A stretch of 64,000 nt of DNA from JAEUIT01 sp034439815 (GTDB lineage Bacteria > Planctomycetota > Phycisphaerae > Phycisphaerales > SM1A02), in contig JAWXBD010000084.1 in the NCBI GenBank assembly GCA_034439815.1, positions 15,318 through 79,317 on the forward strand, written 5' to 3'. Every line of letters starts with the position of its first letter. Within the stretch, counting starts at the first letter, position 1. This document shows positions 42,730 through 51,248 of this stretch, piece by piece. The notes below the pieces were generated by a model. That model was not told where the DNA came from. It saw nothing but the letters and a program-made list of their open reading frames with translations, and did no database searches. A program made the position numbers and the translations under genes.

Positions 42730-44895
42730 TCAGTCGACGCGCATGCCGAGCGTGGCGGCGAGGAACGCGTACACGTCCGTCGCCTCTTCAATGCGCTTGC
42801 TCGTCGGCTTCCCGGCGCCGTGTCCAGCGCGTTTCTCGATGCGGATCAGGATCGGATTGCCGCAGTGCGGCACCTCCGCTTGAGCCGCTTGCATGGCCGC
42901 CGCAAATTTGAAGCTGTGCGCCGGGTACACGCGGTCGTCATGATCACCCGTCGTGATCAGCGTCGGCGGATAGCACACGCCCTTCTTGATGTTGTGATAC
43001 GGCGAGAAGCTGTGCAGCACTTTGAAGTCGTCCGCATTGTCGGAGCTGCCGTAGTCGCCGACCCAGCCCCAGCCGATGGTGAACTTCTGAAACCGGAGCA
43101 TGTCCAGAACGCCGACGGCGGGGAGACACGCACCCCAGAGGTCGGGCCGTTGCGTCATGCACGCGCCCACGAGCAGTCCGCCGTTGCTCCCACCCTGCAC
43201 GGCAAGCTTCCGGTTGCTCGTATACCTGTTCGCGATCAGCCACTCGCCGCACGCGATGCAGTCATCGAATGTGTTCTGCTTCGTCAGGCGCATTCCGCCC
43301 TGATGCCATTCCTCGCCGTACTCGCCACCACCGCGCAGATTGGCCTCGACCCACACGCCGCCGAGCTCAAGCCATCCGCACTGCACCGGTGAGAAGTCCG
43401 GCGTGAGCGGAATGTTGAAGCCGCCGTATCCGTAGAGGATCGTCGGGTTCTCACCGTTGAGCCGCAAGCCCTTGCGATGTGTGATGAACATCGGCACCTT
43501 CGTGCCGTCCTTGCTGGTGGCGAAGACCTGCTTCGTGACATACCGGTCGCCATCAAACGCGACCTTCGGTTGCTTGAACACCGTGCTTTTCGCGGAGGCC
43601 AGGTCGTAGCGATAAATCGACGGCGGCAGTGTAAAACTGCTCGTGACAAAGAAGGTTTCGGAGTCCGTCCGCTTGCCTCCGAAGCCGGACGCGGTGCAGA
43701 TGCCGGGGAGCGGCACTTCGCCCTCGACGGCACCGTTCAAAGCATGGACGCGCACGAGGCTGCGTGCGTCATGCAGGTAATTGCAGAAGATCTGATCGCC
43801 CACCATCGACGCAGAGACCAGCGCGTCCTCCGTCTGCGGAATGACCTCGCGCCAGTTCGACCGCGCGGGCTTCGTCACGTCGACCGCCCAGACGCGTCCG
43901 CGCGGCGCGTCGAGATTGCTCCGGATGTAGAACGTCGTTCCGTCGTTGCCGATGAACGAGTACTTCGCATCGAACGCATCAAACAACGCGACGGTCGGCG
44001 AACCGGGCACCGACAGATCGCGATACGAGAGTGCGTTGTTGATCGAGTCGCCGCTCTCGATTCCGATGATCAGCCATCGCCCGTCGTCGCTGACTCCTGC
44101 ACCGAGATACCAGCGCGGCTGGTCCTGGCGCTCGAAGATCAGTTCGTCGGCATCCTGCGGTGTGCCGATCTTGTGGTAGTAGATCTTGTGATATTCATTG
44201 ATGGCCTTGAGCTTGTCCCCATCCGTCGGCGCATCGAATCGACTGTAGTAAAAGCCCGATCCGTCCTTGGCCCAGTTGGCGCTGGAAAACTTCACCCATC
44301 GAATCTCGTCGTCCAGATCCTTTCCAGTCTCGACGTCGCGCACCCGAATCACGTTCCAGTCAGAGCCTGCCTCCGCAATTGAGCACGCGACAAGTTTTCC
44401 GTCGTCGCTCACGGAAACGCCGCCGAGCGCCACCGTGCCGTCTGCGGACATCGTGTTGGGATCGATGAGCACGCGCGGGGCACCGTTGAGTGAGTCAGCA
44501 ACGTAGACCACGCTCTGATTCTGCAGACCGTCGTTGCGGCTGTAGATGTAGCGATTGCCGGCCTTCTCAGGCAGTCCGAAGCGCTCGTAATTCCAGAGCT
44601 TCTCAAGCTTCGCTTTGATCGCGGCTCGTTCAGGGATCGCATCGAGATAGCCGCGCGCCAGCGCCTCTTCCTCATCGATCCAACGGTTGGTCTCGTCGCT
44701 GTACTCTTCGAGCCACCGATACGGGTCGCTCACGGTCGTCCCGTGATAGACATCCGTGACCTCAACGGTCTTGGCCGGCGGGTAGTTCAGCCGGGCAAGC
44801 GGCGCCTTCTGCGAAGCGGTCGTGCCGCACGCGGCCAGCGCTGCGATCCCGATCAGGCACGAAAGACGGCCGATACCACAACGTAACGTTGCCAT
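42730..44895 (-). CDS. prolyl oligopeptidase family serine peptidase (S9A), lipoprotein-type signal
   Basis: 721 residues from ATG 44895, about the usual prolyl oligopeptidase length. The N-terminus has a lipoprotein-type signal (LSCLIGIAALAACG). A seven-bladed propeller-like N-terminal part begins YPPAKTVEVTDVYHGTTVSD with PYRWLEE. The alpha/beta hydrolase part has ILYGYGGFNIPLTPDFSP, the nucleophile GGSNGGLL (Ser near 573), the Asp in GDHDDRV (about 653) and the His in AGHGAGK (about 690). The complete catalytic triad suggests an active enzyme cutting short proline-containing peptides, probably in the periplasm. Confidence 0.95.
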   Translation of the reverse strand: MATLRCGIGRLSCLIGIAALAACGTTASQKAPLARLNYPPAKTVEVTDVYHGTTVSDPYRWLEEYSDETNRWIDEEEALARGYLDAIPERAAIKAKLEKLWNYERFGLPEKAGNRYIYSRNDGLQNQSVVYVADSLNGAPRVLIDPNTMSADGTVALGGVSVSDDGKLVACSIAEAGSDWNVIRVRDVETGKDLDDEIRWVKFSSANWAKDGSGFYYSRFDAPTDGDKLKAINEYHKIYYHKIGTPQDADELIFERQDQPRWYLGAGVSDDGRWLIIGIESGDSINNALSYRDLSVPGSPTVALFDAFDAKYSFIGNDGTTFYIRSNLDAPRGRVWAVDVTKPARSNWREVIPQTEDALVSASMVGDQIFCNYLHDARSLVRVHALNGAVEGEVPLPGICTASGFGGKRTDSETFFVTSSFTLPPSIYRYDLASAKSTVFKQPKVAFDGDRYVTKQVFATSKDGTKVPMFITHRKGLRLNGENPTILYGYGGFNIPLTPDFSPVQCGWLELGGVWVEANLRGGGEYGEEWHQGGMRLTKQNTFDDCIACGEWLIANRYTSNRKLAVQGGSNGGLLVGACMTQRPDLWGACLPAVGVLDMLRFQKFTIGWGWVGDYGSSDNADDFKVLHSFSPYHNIKKGVCYPPTLITTGDHDDRVYPAHSFKFAAAMQAAQAEVPHCGNPILIRIEKRAGHGAGKPTSKRIEEATDVYAFLAATLGMRVD

Positions 44896-45100
44896 AAGTG
44901 AAAAAGCTCCCACGCGATGCCACTCGCGAGCCGAGCGGCGGCTCACAAGGGCATCGGGACGCGGAGTGTACGGTGATGATCAGAGGCCGTTGCACGGAAA
45001 CGTGGCTCCGCCCCTTCGAACCCCATATGATCGGCCGGCATCAAACAAGACCGACGCGGGGGGCGTCTCCGACAATCATCCACCTCCCACGAGATTCTGC

Positions 45101-46249
45101 ATGTCCATACGCTCGCTGACCCATGTCCTCGCTCCTGCCGCCGCGGCGCTCGCGGCAGTATGCGCGCTCCTCGGTGCATCGCACATGCTTGCATCCGACG
45201 GACCGCAGACGAACCAAGTGACGAACCAAGTCGCGCCTGCCCCCTTCAGCGCCGCTTCACGCGCAGTTCCCATGGCCACCACTTCTACACCCAAGCACCT
45301 CTATTCCAAGTCCGGGTACGACATCACTCCGTGGCCGCGCGCCAAGGTCGTCGAAGCGGCGAAGTCGCTCCCGCCCGACGTCCAGCACATCCTGCTCGAA
45401 GCCGGGACCGAGCCAGCGTTTTGCGGCTTGTTCACCGACAACAAGGAAGACGGCATCTATGTGTGCGCGATCGGCGGGCTGCCGAATTTCAAGAGTGAGC
45501 ACAAGTTCACATCGAGCTCAGGGTGGGCGAGCTTCCACACACCCTTCGATCCCGCGCACGTCATCGAGCGAGAAGACTCGAGCCACGGCATGCGGCGGGT
45601 CGAGATTCTCGACGCACGCACCGGGGCGCATCTCGGCCATGTCTTCGACGACGGTCCGAAGCCGACGGGGCGCCGCTATTGCCTGAACAGCGGCGCGCTG
45701 CGCTTCATTTCCAAAGGTGCCGCGCTGCCGGCGGAGTCGCAGCCGGTGAAGGCCGAGGCCGCATACTTCGGCGGCGGCTGCTTCTGGGGAGTGGAAGATG
45801 CGTTCGCCGCGATCGACGGCGTGATGGATGCGGAAAGCGGATTCGCCGGCGGAAGCAGCGACAAAGCGACGTATCAGGAGGTCTGCCGCGGCACCACGGG
45901 TCATGCCGAGATCGTCAAGATCACGTTCGATCCGGCGGTGGTCCCGTATCGCGATCTCGTGAAGCAGTTCTTCCGCATCCACGATCCGACCACCATGAAT
46001 CGTCAGGGACCGGACGTGGGAGATCAGTATCGCTCGGCGATCTTCACCGCCAGCGACGCGCAGCGGGCGACGGCGTTGGAGATCATCGACAAGCTGGGCC
46101 AGCTCGACGCGTTCAAGACGAAGAAGGTCGTCACACAGGTGGCGCCGATTCAAAATTACATCAAGGCCGAAGAGTACCACCAGGACTATCACCGCAAGAA
46201 CGGCGGTCAGTGCCACATGCGGGGCTTCCAGGGCGAGCTGCCATTCTGA
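45101..46249 (+). CDS. msrBA: exported MsrB-MsrA methionine sulfoxide reductase fusion
   Basis: 382 residues from ATG 45101, with a signal peptide (LTHVLAPAAAALAAVCALLGA). The first domain is MsrB (about 60-210), ending GRRYCLNSGALRF with the catalytic Cys. The second is MsrA (about 220-380), with AAYFGGGCFWGVEDAFAAID holding the catalytic Cys and a YHQDYHRKNGG end. MsrA reduces S- and MsrB R-methionine sulfoxide, so an exported fusion repairs oxidised periplasmic proteins. The MsrB part lacks the usual CxxC zinc pair at GIYVCAIGGLPNF (second Cys missing). An ApbE gene follows five bases later. Confidence 0.93.
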   Translation: MSIRSLTHVLAPAAAALAAVCALLGASHMLASDGPQTNQVTNQVAPAPFSAASRAVPMATTSTPKHLYSKSGYDITPWPRAKVVEAAKSLPPDVQHILLEAGTEPAFCGLFTDNKEDGIYVCAIGGLPNFKSEHKFTSSSGWASFHTPFDPAHVIEREDSSHGMRRVEILDARTGAHLGHVFDDGPKPTGRRYCLNSGALRFISKGAALPAESQPVKAEAAYFGGGCFWGVEDAFAAIDGVMDAESGFAGGSSDKATYQEVCRGTTGHAEIVKITFDPAVVPYRDLVKQFFRIHDPTTMNRQGPDVGDQYRSAIFTASDAQRATALEIIDKLGQLDAFKTKKVVTQVAPIQNYIKAEEYHQDYHRKNGGQCHMRGFQGELPF

Positions 46250-46254
46250 AGTGC

Positions 46255-47256
46255 GTGCTGGGGCTGTGCGCCGCGCTCGCTGCTGCCGCCGCATGCGGCT
46301 GCGCGCAGACCTATCAGTACCGGCAGATCGTGATGGGTGTCGAGGCGGAGCTTTCGATTGTCGCGCCCGATGAACCGACGGCGCGGACTGCAGGCGCTGC
46401 AGCGTTTTCCCGGCTGGCGACGCTTGAACAGTGCATGAGCGACTACCGCGCCACGAGCGAGTTGCGGCGGCTGTGCGCCACCCACGACGAACCGGTCGCG
46501 GTGAGTGACGACCTGCTGCGCGTCCTTTTGATTGCGGCGGTCATGCACAGGCGGACTCGAGGCGCGTTTGACGTGAGCGTCGGACCGCTGACGCTACTCT
46601 GGCGTGAGGCACGGCGCGATGGCGTACGTCCCGAGCTGCGCGCGCTTGCAGACGCGCGCCGACGCTGCGGAGCAGACGCGATCCTCATCGATCCGGAGGC
46701 GCGCACGGTGACCTTGACCAAATCGGACATGCGCATCGATCTCGGCGGCATCGGAAAGGGCTTTGCGGCGCAGGAAGCGGTGCGCACGCTCGCGGAGCAC
46801 GGCTGCCCTCAGTCACTCGTGGCTATTGCCGGTGACATCGCGGCGGGTGATCCACCACCGAGACGCACGGGATGGCGCGTCGCGCTCGAAGGATTCGACG
46901 TCGAACCGGTCGTGGTCCAGCTGGTGCGCGCCAGCATTTCAACGAGCGGTGACGCGGAGCAGTCGTTGATCATCGACGGTGAGCGGTACTCGCACCTGCT
47001 TGATCCGCGCACGGGCATGGGCACGCGATCACGGGTCCAAGCCACTGTCATCGGACCAGATGGCGCCACGGTCGACGCGCTGTCCAGCGCGCTTGCGGTG
47101 CAGGACATCGATGGCGCGCATGCGCTGACGGAACAGTTTCCCGAGTACGCCGCGCGTCTCGCGCAACAGCGACCGGACGGCACGTGGCGCATCGAGCAGA
47201 CTGTGAACTGGCCCTCAGCGAACTGGCCCTCGGTTCAGGCTGCTTCACGGCGCTGA
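46255..47256 (+). CDS. apbE: FAD:protein FMN transferase (ApbE), lipoprotein
   Basis: I choose GTG 46255; the frame is open further upstream inside the Msr gene, but only this start gives a lipoprotein signal (VLGLCAALAAAAACG). 333 residues. ApbE features: QIVMGVEAELSI at the start, DLGGIGKGFAAQEAVRTL, a GDIAAGD loop, YSHLLDPRTG and GATVDALSSALAV with the metal-binding Asp. ApbE attaches FMN to Thr of periplasmic flavoproteins. It follows the MsrBA gene closely, so it may serve the same redox repair or a related electron chain. Its last 22 bases overlap the converging PilZ gene. No flavinylated target is seen in the window. Confidence 0.9.
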   Translation: MLGLCAALAAAAACGCAQTYQYRQIVMGVEAELSIVAPDEPTARTAGAAAFSRLATLEQCMSDYRATSELRRLCATHDEPVAVSDDLLRVLLIAAVMHRRTRGAFDVSVGPLTLLWREARRDGVRPELRALADARRRCGADAILIDPEARTVTLTKSDMRIDLGGIGKGFAAQEAVRTLAEHGCPQSLVAIAGDIAAGDPPPRRTGWRVALEGFDVEPVVVQLVRASISTSGDAEQSLIIDGERYSHLLDPRTGMGTRSRVQATVIGPDGATVDALSSALAVQDIDGAHALTEQFPEYAARLAQQRPDGTWRIEQTVNWPSANWPSVQAASRR

Positions 47257-47618
47257 ACATCGACACCGAGTCCGTAGCGCGCAATTAGCCGCGTCAGTGT
47301 CGCCGTGTCGATGTCATTGAGCTTGGGAAAGGAGACCGCGCAGCTGTGACGATTGGCCCCGACGCGGCGCGTCCGGACAATCGTGGCCTGGCACGCGATC
47401 GAGGACTTGCCGTCACCGACGGAGAAGTGAATCAGGTTGCTCGACGGCGCCGTGCGGAGCATGACGAGCGCACCTCGCTCTGAGAGATTGACGAGCTTGC
47501 CGAGGTTGCAGACCAGTGGTCCACCCACGAGAAACCGCGACGCTCGTCGGCTGTCGACCACTTCCAGAACCTGCTCCTGCGGCTTCCGTCCGTGCCGGGT
47601 CAAATCATCGTTTCGCAT
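47235..47618 (-). CDS. PilZ-domain protein
   Basis: 127 residues from ATG 47618. The c-di-GMP binding motifs of PilZ are visible: RRASR in DSRRASRFLVGG and the NLSERGALVML strand (D/NxSxxG). The rest follows the small beta-barrel: a basic strand ATIVRTRRVG and a closing helix TLTRLIARYG. It could sense c-di-GMP for the pilus-type cluster, whose ATPases have MshEN-like domains, but it is not next to it. It is the last gene of a minus-strand run of Gfo/Idh genes. Confidence 0.85.
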   Translation of the reverse strand: MRNDDLTRHGRKPQEQVLEVVDSRRASRFLVGGPLVCNLGKLVNLSERGALVMLRTAPSSNLIHFSVGDGKSSIACQATIVRTRRVGANRHSCAVSFPKLNDIDTATLTRLIARYGLGVDVQRREAA

Positions 47619-47711
47619 GCGCGTTCTATCGGCGAACGTGCGGCGCCACATCAGCTGCCGTCCGCTGCGCAGTCGGCTCAGCCCCTACAGATGGACCTTT
47701 CGGCAACGCGC

Positions 47712-49007
47712 TCAGAGCTTCGTCCGACCAGGCAATGCCACCGGGGCCACGGGACGCTCACCGAACTCGATGGACTCGGGCATGAGACGGTCCTCGCTCG
47801 CCATCGCCTGTTCCCACGTTACTTCCTGGCCCGAGTACGCGGCCATCCGACCCATGATCGCCGTCATCGTGCTCTCAGCGATCTGCACCATGTCGTTGAC
47901 GTGACGGCCCGTGCGGATCGCATCCTGCAGATCGCGATGTTCCTCGACGTACGGATTCGGATCGGCGCCTTCGAACTGCCACGCCTTCTTCCCGGTGATG
48001 CGCGCATACCCCGGACGCAGCGATGCGACGCCCTCGGTGCCGCTGAGGATCTCCTCGACTTTGGAGGCGGTGCCATCCTGCTGCCGGCACATGGAAAGCG
48101 CGAATACGTCGCCGTATTCCGGCGCGCCGCTCCAGATGTACTCGAGCCCGAAGTGATCAAAGATGTGCCCGAACTTGGGGTCGGTGCGCACCTGCCGGCC
48201 GCCGACACCGTTGACGCGCATCGGGTGACCGCGGAACGCCCAGCACAGCACGTCAAGCTGATGCACGTGCTGCTCGACAATGTGATCCCCCGAAAGCCAG
48301 CTGTGATAGAGCCAGTTGCGGACCTGGTTCTCAACATCGCTGCGACCGGACTGCGGTTCGACGTTCCAAAGCCCGCCTTGATTCCAGTAGCAGCGGGCCG
48401 CCACGATCTGCCCGATGTCGCCCGCGTGAATGCGCTGCATCGCCTCGCGATAATTCACCTGGCGGCGGCGCTGGGTTCCGGCGACCACGCAGAGCTTCTT
48501 CGCATCCGCGACCTTCGCTGCATCGAGCACCATGCGGATCCCGTGCCCGTCGACCGCGCACGGTTTCTCCATGAAGACATGCTTGCCCGCGTTGACCGCG
48601 GCCGCGACATGCAACGGCCGAAAGCCGGGGGCTGTGGCACAGATCACGATATCGACGTCCGCCTTCAGAACTTCCTTGTACGCATCGAAGCCCACGAAGC
48701 ACATCGCGTCGTCGACGGTGGCTCGGGCTGCATCATGTTCCTTCAATCCGTTCTTCGCGCTGTCGAGGCGATCTTGAAACAGATCGGCCAGCGCGACGAT
48801 GCGCACATCCTGACCTGCCGTCAGCGCGTCCACCGCCGCACCCGTGCCGCGCCCGCCGCAGCCGATGACGCCGACGCGCAGCGTGTCCGCGCGTGGCTGC
48901 GAGAAAATGCTGCTCGCCAGTGACGATGCCGCGAACGGCGCCAGCGCGGCTGCGGCGATCGTGGCGCGACGGGTCGAATCAAACGGGACGCTTGGTCGTG
49001 ACGTCAT
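47712..49007 (-). CDS. exported Gfo/Idh/MocA family oxidoreductase
   Basis: ATG 49007 with GAGGA upstream; 431 residues. A Tat-type or Sec signal precedes the domain (STRRATIAAAALAPFAASSL). The Rossmann fold is RVGVIGCGGRGTGAAVDAL; the conserved EKP loop is HVFMEKPCAVDGHGIRMVLD. The second domain has the GDHIVEQHVHQLDVLCW helix with the His of the active site. Such proteins oxidise sugars or related compounds with NAD(P). The bacterial exported ones are typical of planctomycetes and carry their cofactor through the Tat path. Substrate unknown. Confidence 0.92.
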   Translation of the reverse strand: MTSRPSVPFDSTRRATIAAAALAPFAASSLASSIFSQPRADTLRVGVIGCGGRGTGAAVDALTAGQDVRIVALADLFQDRLDSAKNGLKEHDAARATVDDAMCFVGFDAYKEVLKADVDIVICATAPGFRPLHVAAAVNAGKHVFMEKPCAVDGHGIRMVLDAAKVADAKKLCVVAGTQRRRQVNYREAMQRIHAGDIGQIVAARCYWNQGGLWNVEPQSGRSDVENQVRNWLYHSWLSGDHIVEQHVHQLDVLCWAFRGHPMRVNGVGGRQVRTDPKFGHIFDHFGLEYIWSGAPEYGDVFALSMCRQQDGTASKVEEILSGTEGVASLRPGYARITGKKAWQFEGADPNPYVEEHRDLQDAIRTGRHVNDMVQIAESTMTAIMGRMAAYSGQEVTWEQAMASEDRLMPESIEFGERPVAPVALPGRTKL

Positions 49008-49044
49008 GGAAAAATCCTCGCTGGGTCGCACTGATGGGCTGTTC

Positions 49045-50400
49045 TCAGACAAATCTGTATTTTCCAGGCATCGGCACCACCGGCGCCGGCGGTTCGGCCT
49101 TCATGTCATACGACGGCGGAACGAGATGCTGCGTCGACTTTAACATCTGCTCCCACGTCAGCGTCTGGCCCGAATAGCACGCTTCGCGGCCGGCGATCGC
49201 CATCAGTGTGCTCTGCGCCATGAAGTGGCCGTCGTTCAGCACCGCGCCCGCGCGGATTGCCGCGAACAGTTCATTGTGCTCCTGCTGGTACATGTCGGAC
49301 GTCGGACCGCTGTACGTCCACGGCGTCGCGCCTTCGATGCGCGTCTCCTGCGGGGCCCAGCCATTGATGAAGCATGTTCCCTGCTCGCACGCCACCCAGT
49401 CCTTGTTCTCGTTCGAGCAGTGATGCTGCTGCCTCGTGGTCAGAAACGCGCGGGCGCCGTCCGCATACTCATAGATCACTGCGAAATGGTCGTAGGCATT
49501 GCCGTGCTCCGCGCCTTCGCGCATCGCGCGGCCGCCGAGTGTCGTCACACGGACGGGAGGCAGGTTGTTCATCGCCCAGTTGATCTTGTCGATCGAGTGG
49601 CACGCCTGCTCGACGATGTGGTCACCGCCAAGCCAGAGAAAGTGCGGCCAGTTCCGCAGCTGGAACTCCATGTCCGTCCAGCCCGGCTCGCGCGTGCGCG
49701 TCCAGATGGGACTCGTGTGGTAGGTGGCATGCACGGAGCGCACACGTCCGATGTCACCCGCAAGAATTTTTCCATACACCGCGCGCTCAGGAAGCGAGTA
49801 GCGCCAGCAGAAGCCGCTCATCAGCGACGTGCCCTGCTCCTTCGCGGTCTTCGCGCTCTCAATCACCATGCGCACGCCGGTGGCATCGACCGCCATCGGC
49901 TTCTCGCAGAACACGTGCTTCTTCGCCTTCACTGCGGCTGCGAGCTGCATGGGCCGGAAGTGCGGCGGCGTGCAGAGCAGGACGACATCGACTCCGCTCG
50001 CAATCAGCCGGTCAGCGCAATCGAATCCGGAAAACTGCCGTTCAGCCGGCACATCAAGCCGCTCGGCGTACGCCGATGCTGCCATGCTTCCGTCCGGCTG
50101 TTCCGATGCGTCGCGCAGTCCTCGAAGACAGCCGTCGATCTTGTCGGCGAACATGTCGCCGATCGCCCACAGCACCGCGCCCTTGTCAGCGTCGAGCGCC
50201 TGACGAACAGCGCCGGAGCCCCGACCGCCGCAGCCGACCAGGCCGACCCGGATCCGGTCATCGGCGCGCACCGATCCCCATACCGCCGGAACGGTCATCA
50301 GCGATCCTCCGACGGAAGCCATGGTCCCGAACGCCGCGGCGGAACTCTTCACGAACACACGCCGCGTCACCGCGTCGCCAGTCAGACTTTCGATGGTCAT
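49045..50400 (-). CDS. Tat-exported Gfo/Idh/MocA family oxidoreductase
   Basis: 451 residues; ATG 50400 overlaps the upstream stop by four bases. A clear Tat signal is present (VTRRVFVKSSAAAFGTMASV). Rossmann start RVGLVGCGGRGSGAVRQAL, EKP loop HVFCEKPMAVDATGVRMVIE, and catalytic region LGGDHIVEQACHSIDKINW. It is about the same length as its downstream neighbour, with clear similarity in the core, so the two probably arose by duplication. It lies between an FGE-like gene and the second oxidoreductase in one operon. Confidence 0.94.
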   Translation of the reverse strand: MTIESLTGDAVTRRVFVKSSAAAFGTMASVGGSLMTVPAVWGSVRADDRIRVGLVGCGGRGSGAVRQALDADKGAVLWAIGDMFADKIDGCLRGLRDASEQPDGSMAASAYAERLDVPAERQFSGFDCADRLIASGVDVVLLCTPPHFRPMQLAAAVKAKKHVFCEKPMAVDATGVRMVIESAKTAKEQGTSLMSGFCWRYSLPERAVYGKILAGDIGRVRSVHATYHTSPIWTRTREPGWTDMEFQLRNWPHFLWLGGDHIVEQACHSIDKINWAMNNLPPVRVTTLGGRAMREGAEHGNAYDHFAVIYEYADGARAFLTTRQQHHCSNENKDWVACEQGTCFINGWAPQETRIEGATPWTYSGPTSDMYQQEHNELFAAIRAGAVLNDGHFMAQSTLMAIAGREACYSGQTLTWEQMLKSTQHLVPPSYDMKAEPPAPVVPMPGKYRFV

Positions 50401-51200
50401 TGTTCGTCCTTGACATCACACACGACGCGGAATCCGACGAAGCCGCCGTCGGCGAGCCACCATTTGCTTTTTGGAAACTGCGGATCGCTGGCGTTCCAGT
50501 CCGCTGAGTACGGCACGATCGACGAACAGCCGAGCGCGTCGGCCGCTTCCTTGAATGTCCCGCCGAGCGTGACGCCCTTGCCCGTCTCGTCGGTGCACCA
50601 TTCGCTTGCGTTGCCGTAGAGATCGTGACATCCGAGCGCATCGGCTTTGCTTGATCCAAGCTCGTGCGTCTTGCCTTCGGCATTCTCGCGACACCATGCG
50701 AACGTCGTGATTGATGCCTTCGGCACAGCAGCCAGTTCGCATGCAGCCTGCCATTCCTGGACGGTCGGCAGGCGATACGGCCTCCCTGTCTTGATCGCAA
50801 GCCACTCGCAGTAGCGCTTTGCGGCGAGATAGCTGGTGCTGATCGCCGGATATCCCGCGTGACCGAAGCCGCGGTCCATCGAGATGTACGGCTTGCTCGG
50901 CCGCGTGACTGCATCGGCTTCGAGGGTGCTTCCCTTCGGCTGCTGCTGATCGAATCCAAAGACGAACGTGTCGAAGAGCTCCCAGCTCGTCTCGAACTTG
51001 GCGATGTAGAACGGCTTTGAACCGCCCTTCGGAACGACCGGCACCATGTCGACACGGAGCGTCGTTCCGGCGAGATCGTCGTGAAACGCCTTCAGATGGA
51101 GAGCCGGTTTCGTAGCAACCTTGTCGTCGGCCGCGGCCATCGCGATCGCCGCGAAGACAATGCACGCAGCGATCGACCGCCGACGATTCACCTCACGCAT
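50397..51200 (-). CDS. formylglycine-generating-enzyme-like (SUMF1) protein
   Basis: 267 residues with a signal peptide (RSIAACIVFAAIAMAAADD). The sulfatase-modifying factor fold is seen: FYIAKFETSWELFDTFVFG, GYPAISTSYLAAKRYCEWLA, RPYRLPTVQEWQAAC, LYGNASEWC and a closing GFVGFRVVCDV. Many exported members do not modify sulfatases and act as carbohydrate-binding or unknown-function domains. The motif GNASEWC differs from the usual GNVWEW. No sulfatase gene is near, so its role with the two Gfo/Idh proteins is open. Confidence 0.87.
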   Translation of the reverse strand: MREVNRRRSIAACIVFAAIAMAAADDKVATKPALHLKAFHDDLAGTTLRVDMVPVVPKGGSKPFYIAKFETSWELFDTFVFGFDQQQPKGSTLEADAVTRPSKPYISMDRGFGHAGYPAISTSYLAAKRYCEWLAIKTGRPYRLPTVQEWQAACELAAVPKASITTFAWCRENAEGKTHELGSSKADALGCHDLYGNASEWCTDETGKGVTLGGTFKEAADALGCSSIVPYSADWNASDPQFPKSKWWLADGGFVGFRVVCDVKDEQ

Positions 51201-51248
51201 GCGACGGCTCCATGCCTCGTGGACGTTCGACTCTGGCGACTGCCGAGA

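Noticed and set aside
46255..47256. Fusion of MsrBA and ApbE
   Set aside because: The ApbE frame is different and the Msr gene has its own stop at 46247-46249; the long upstream open frame is a shadow.
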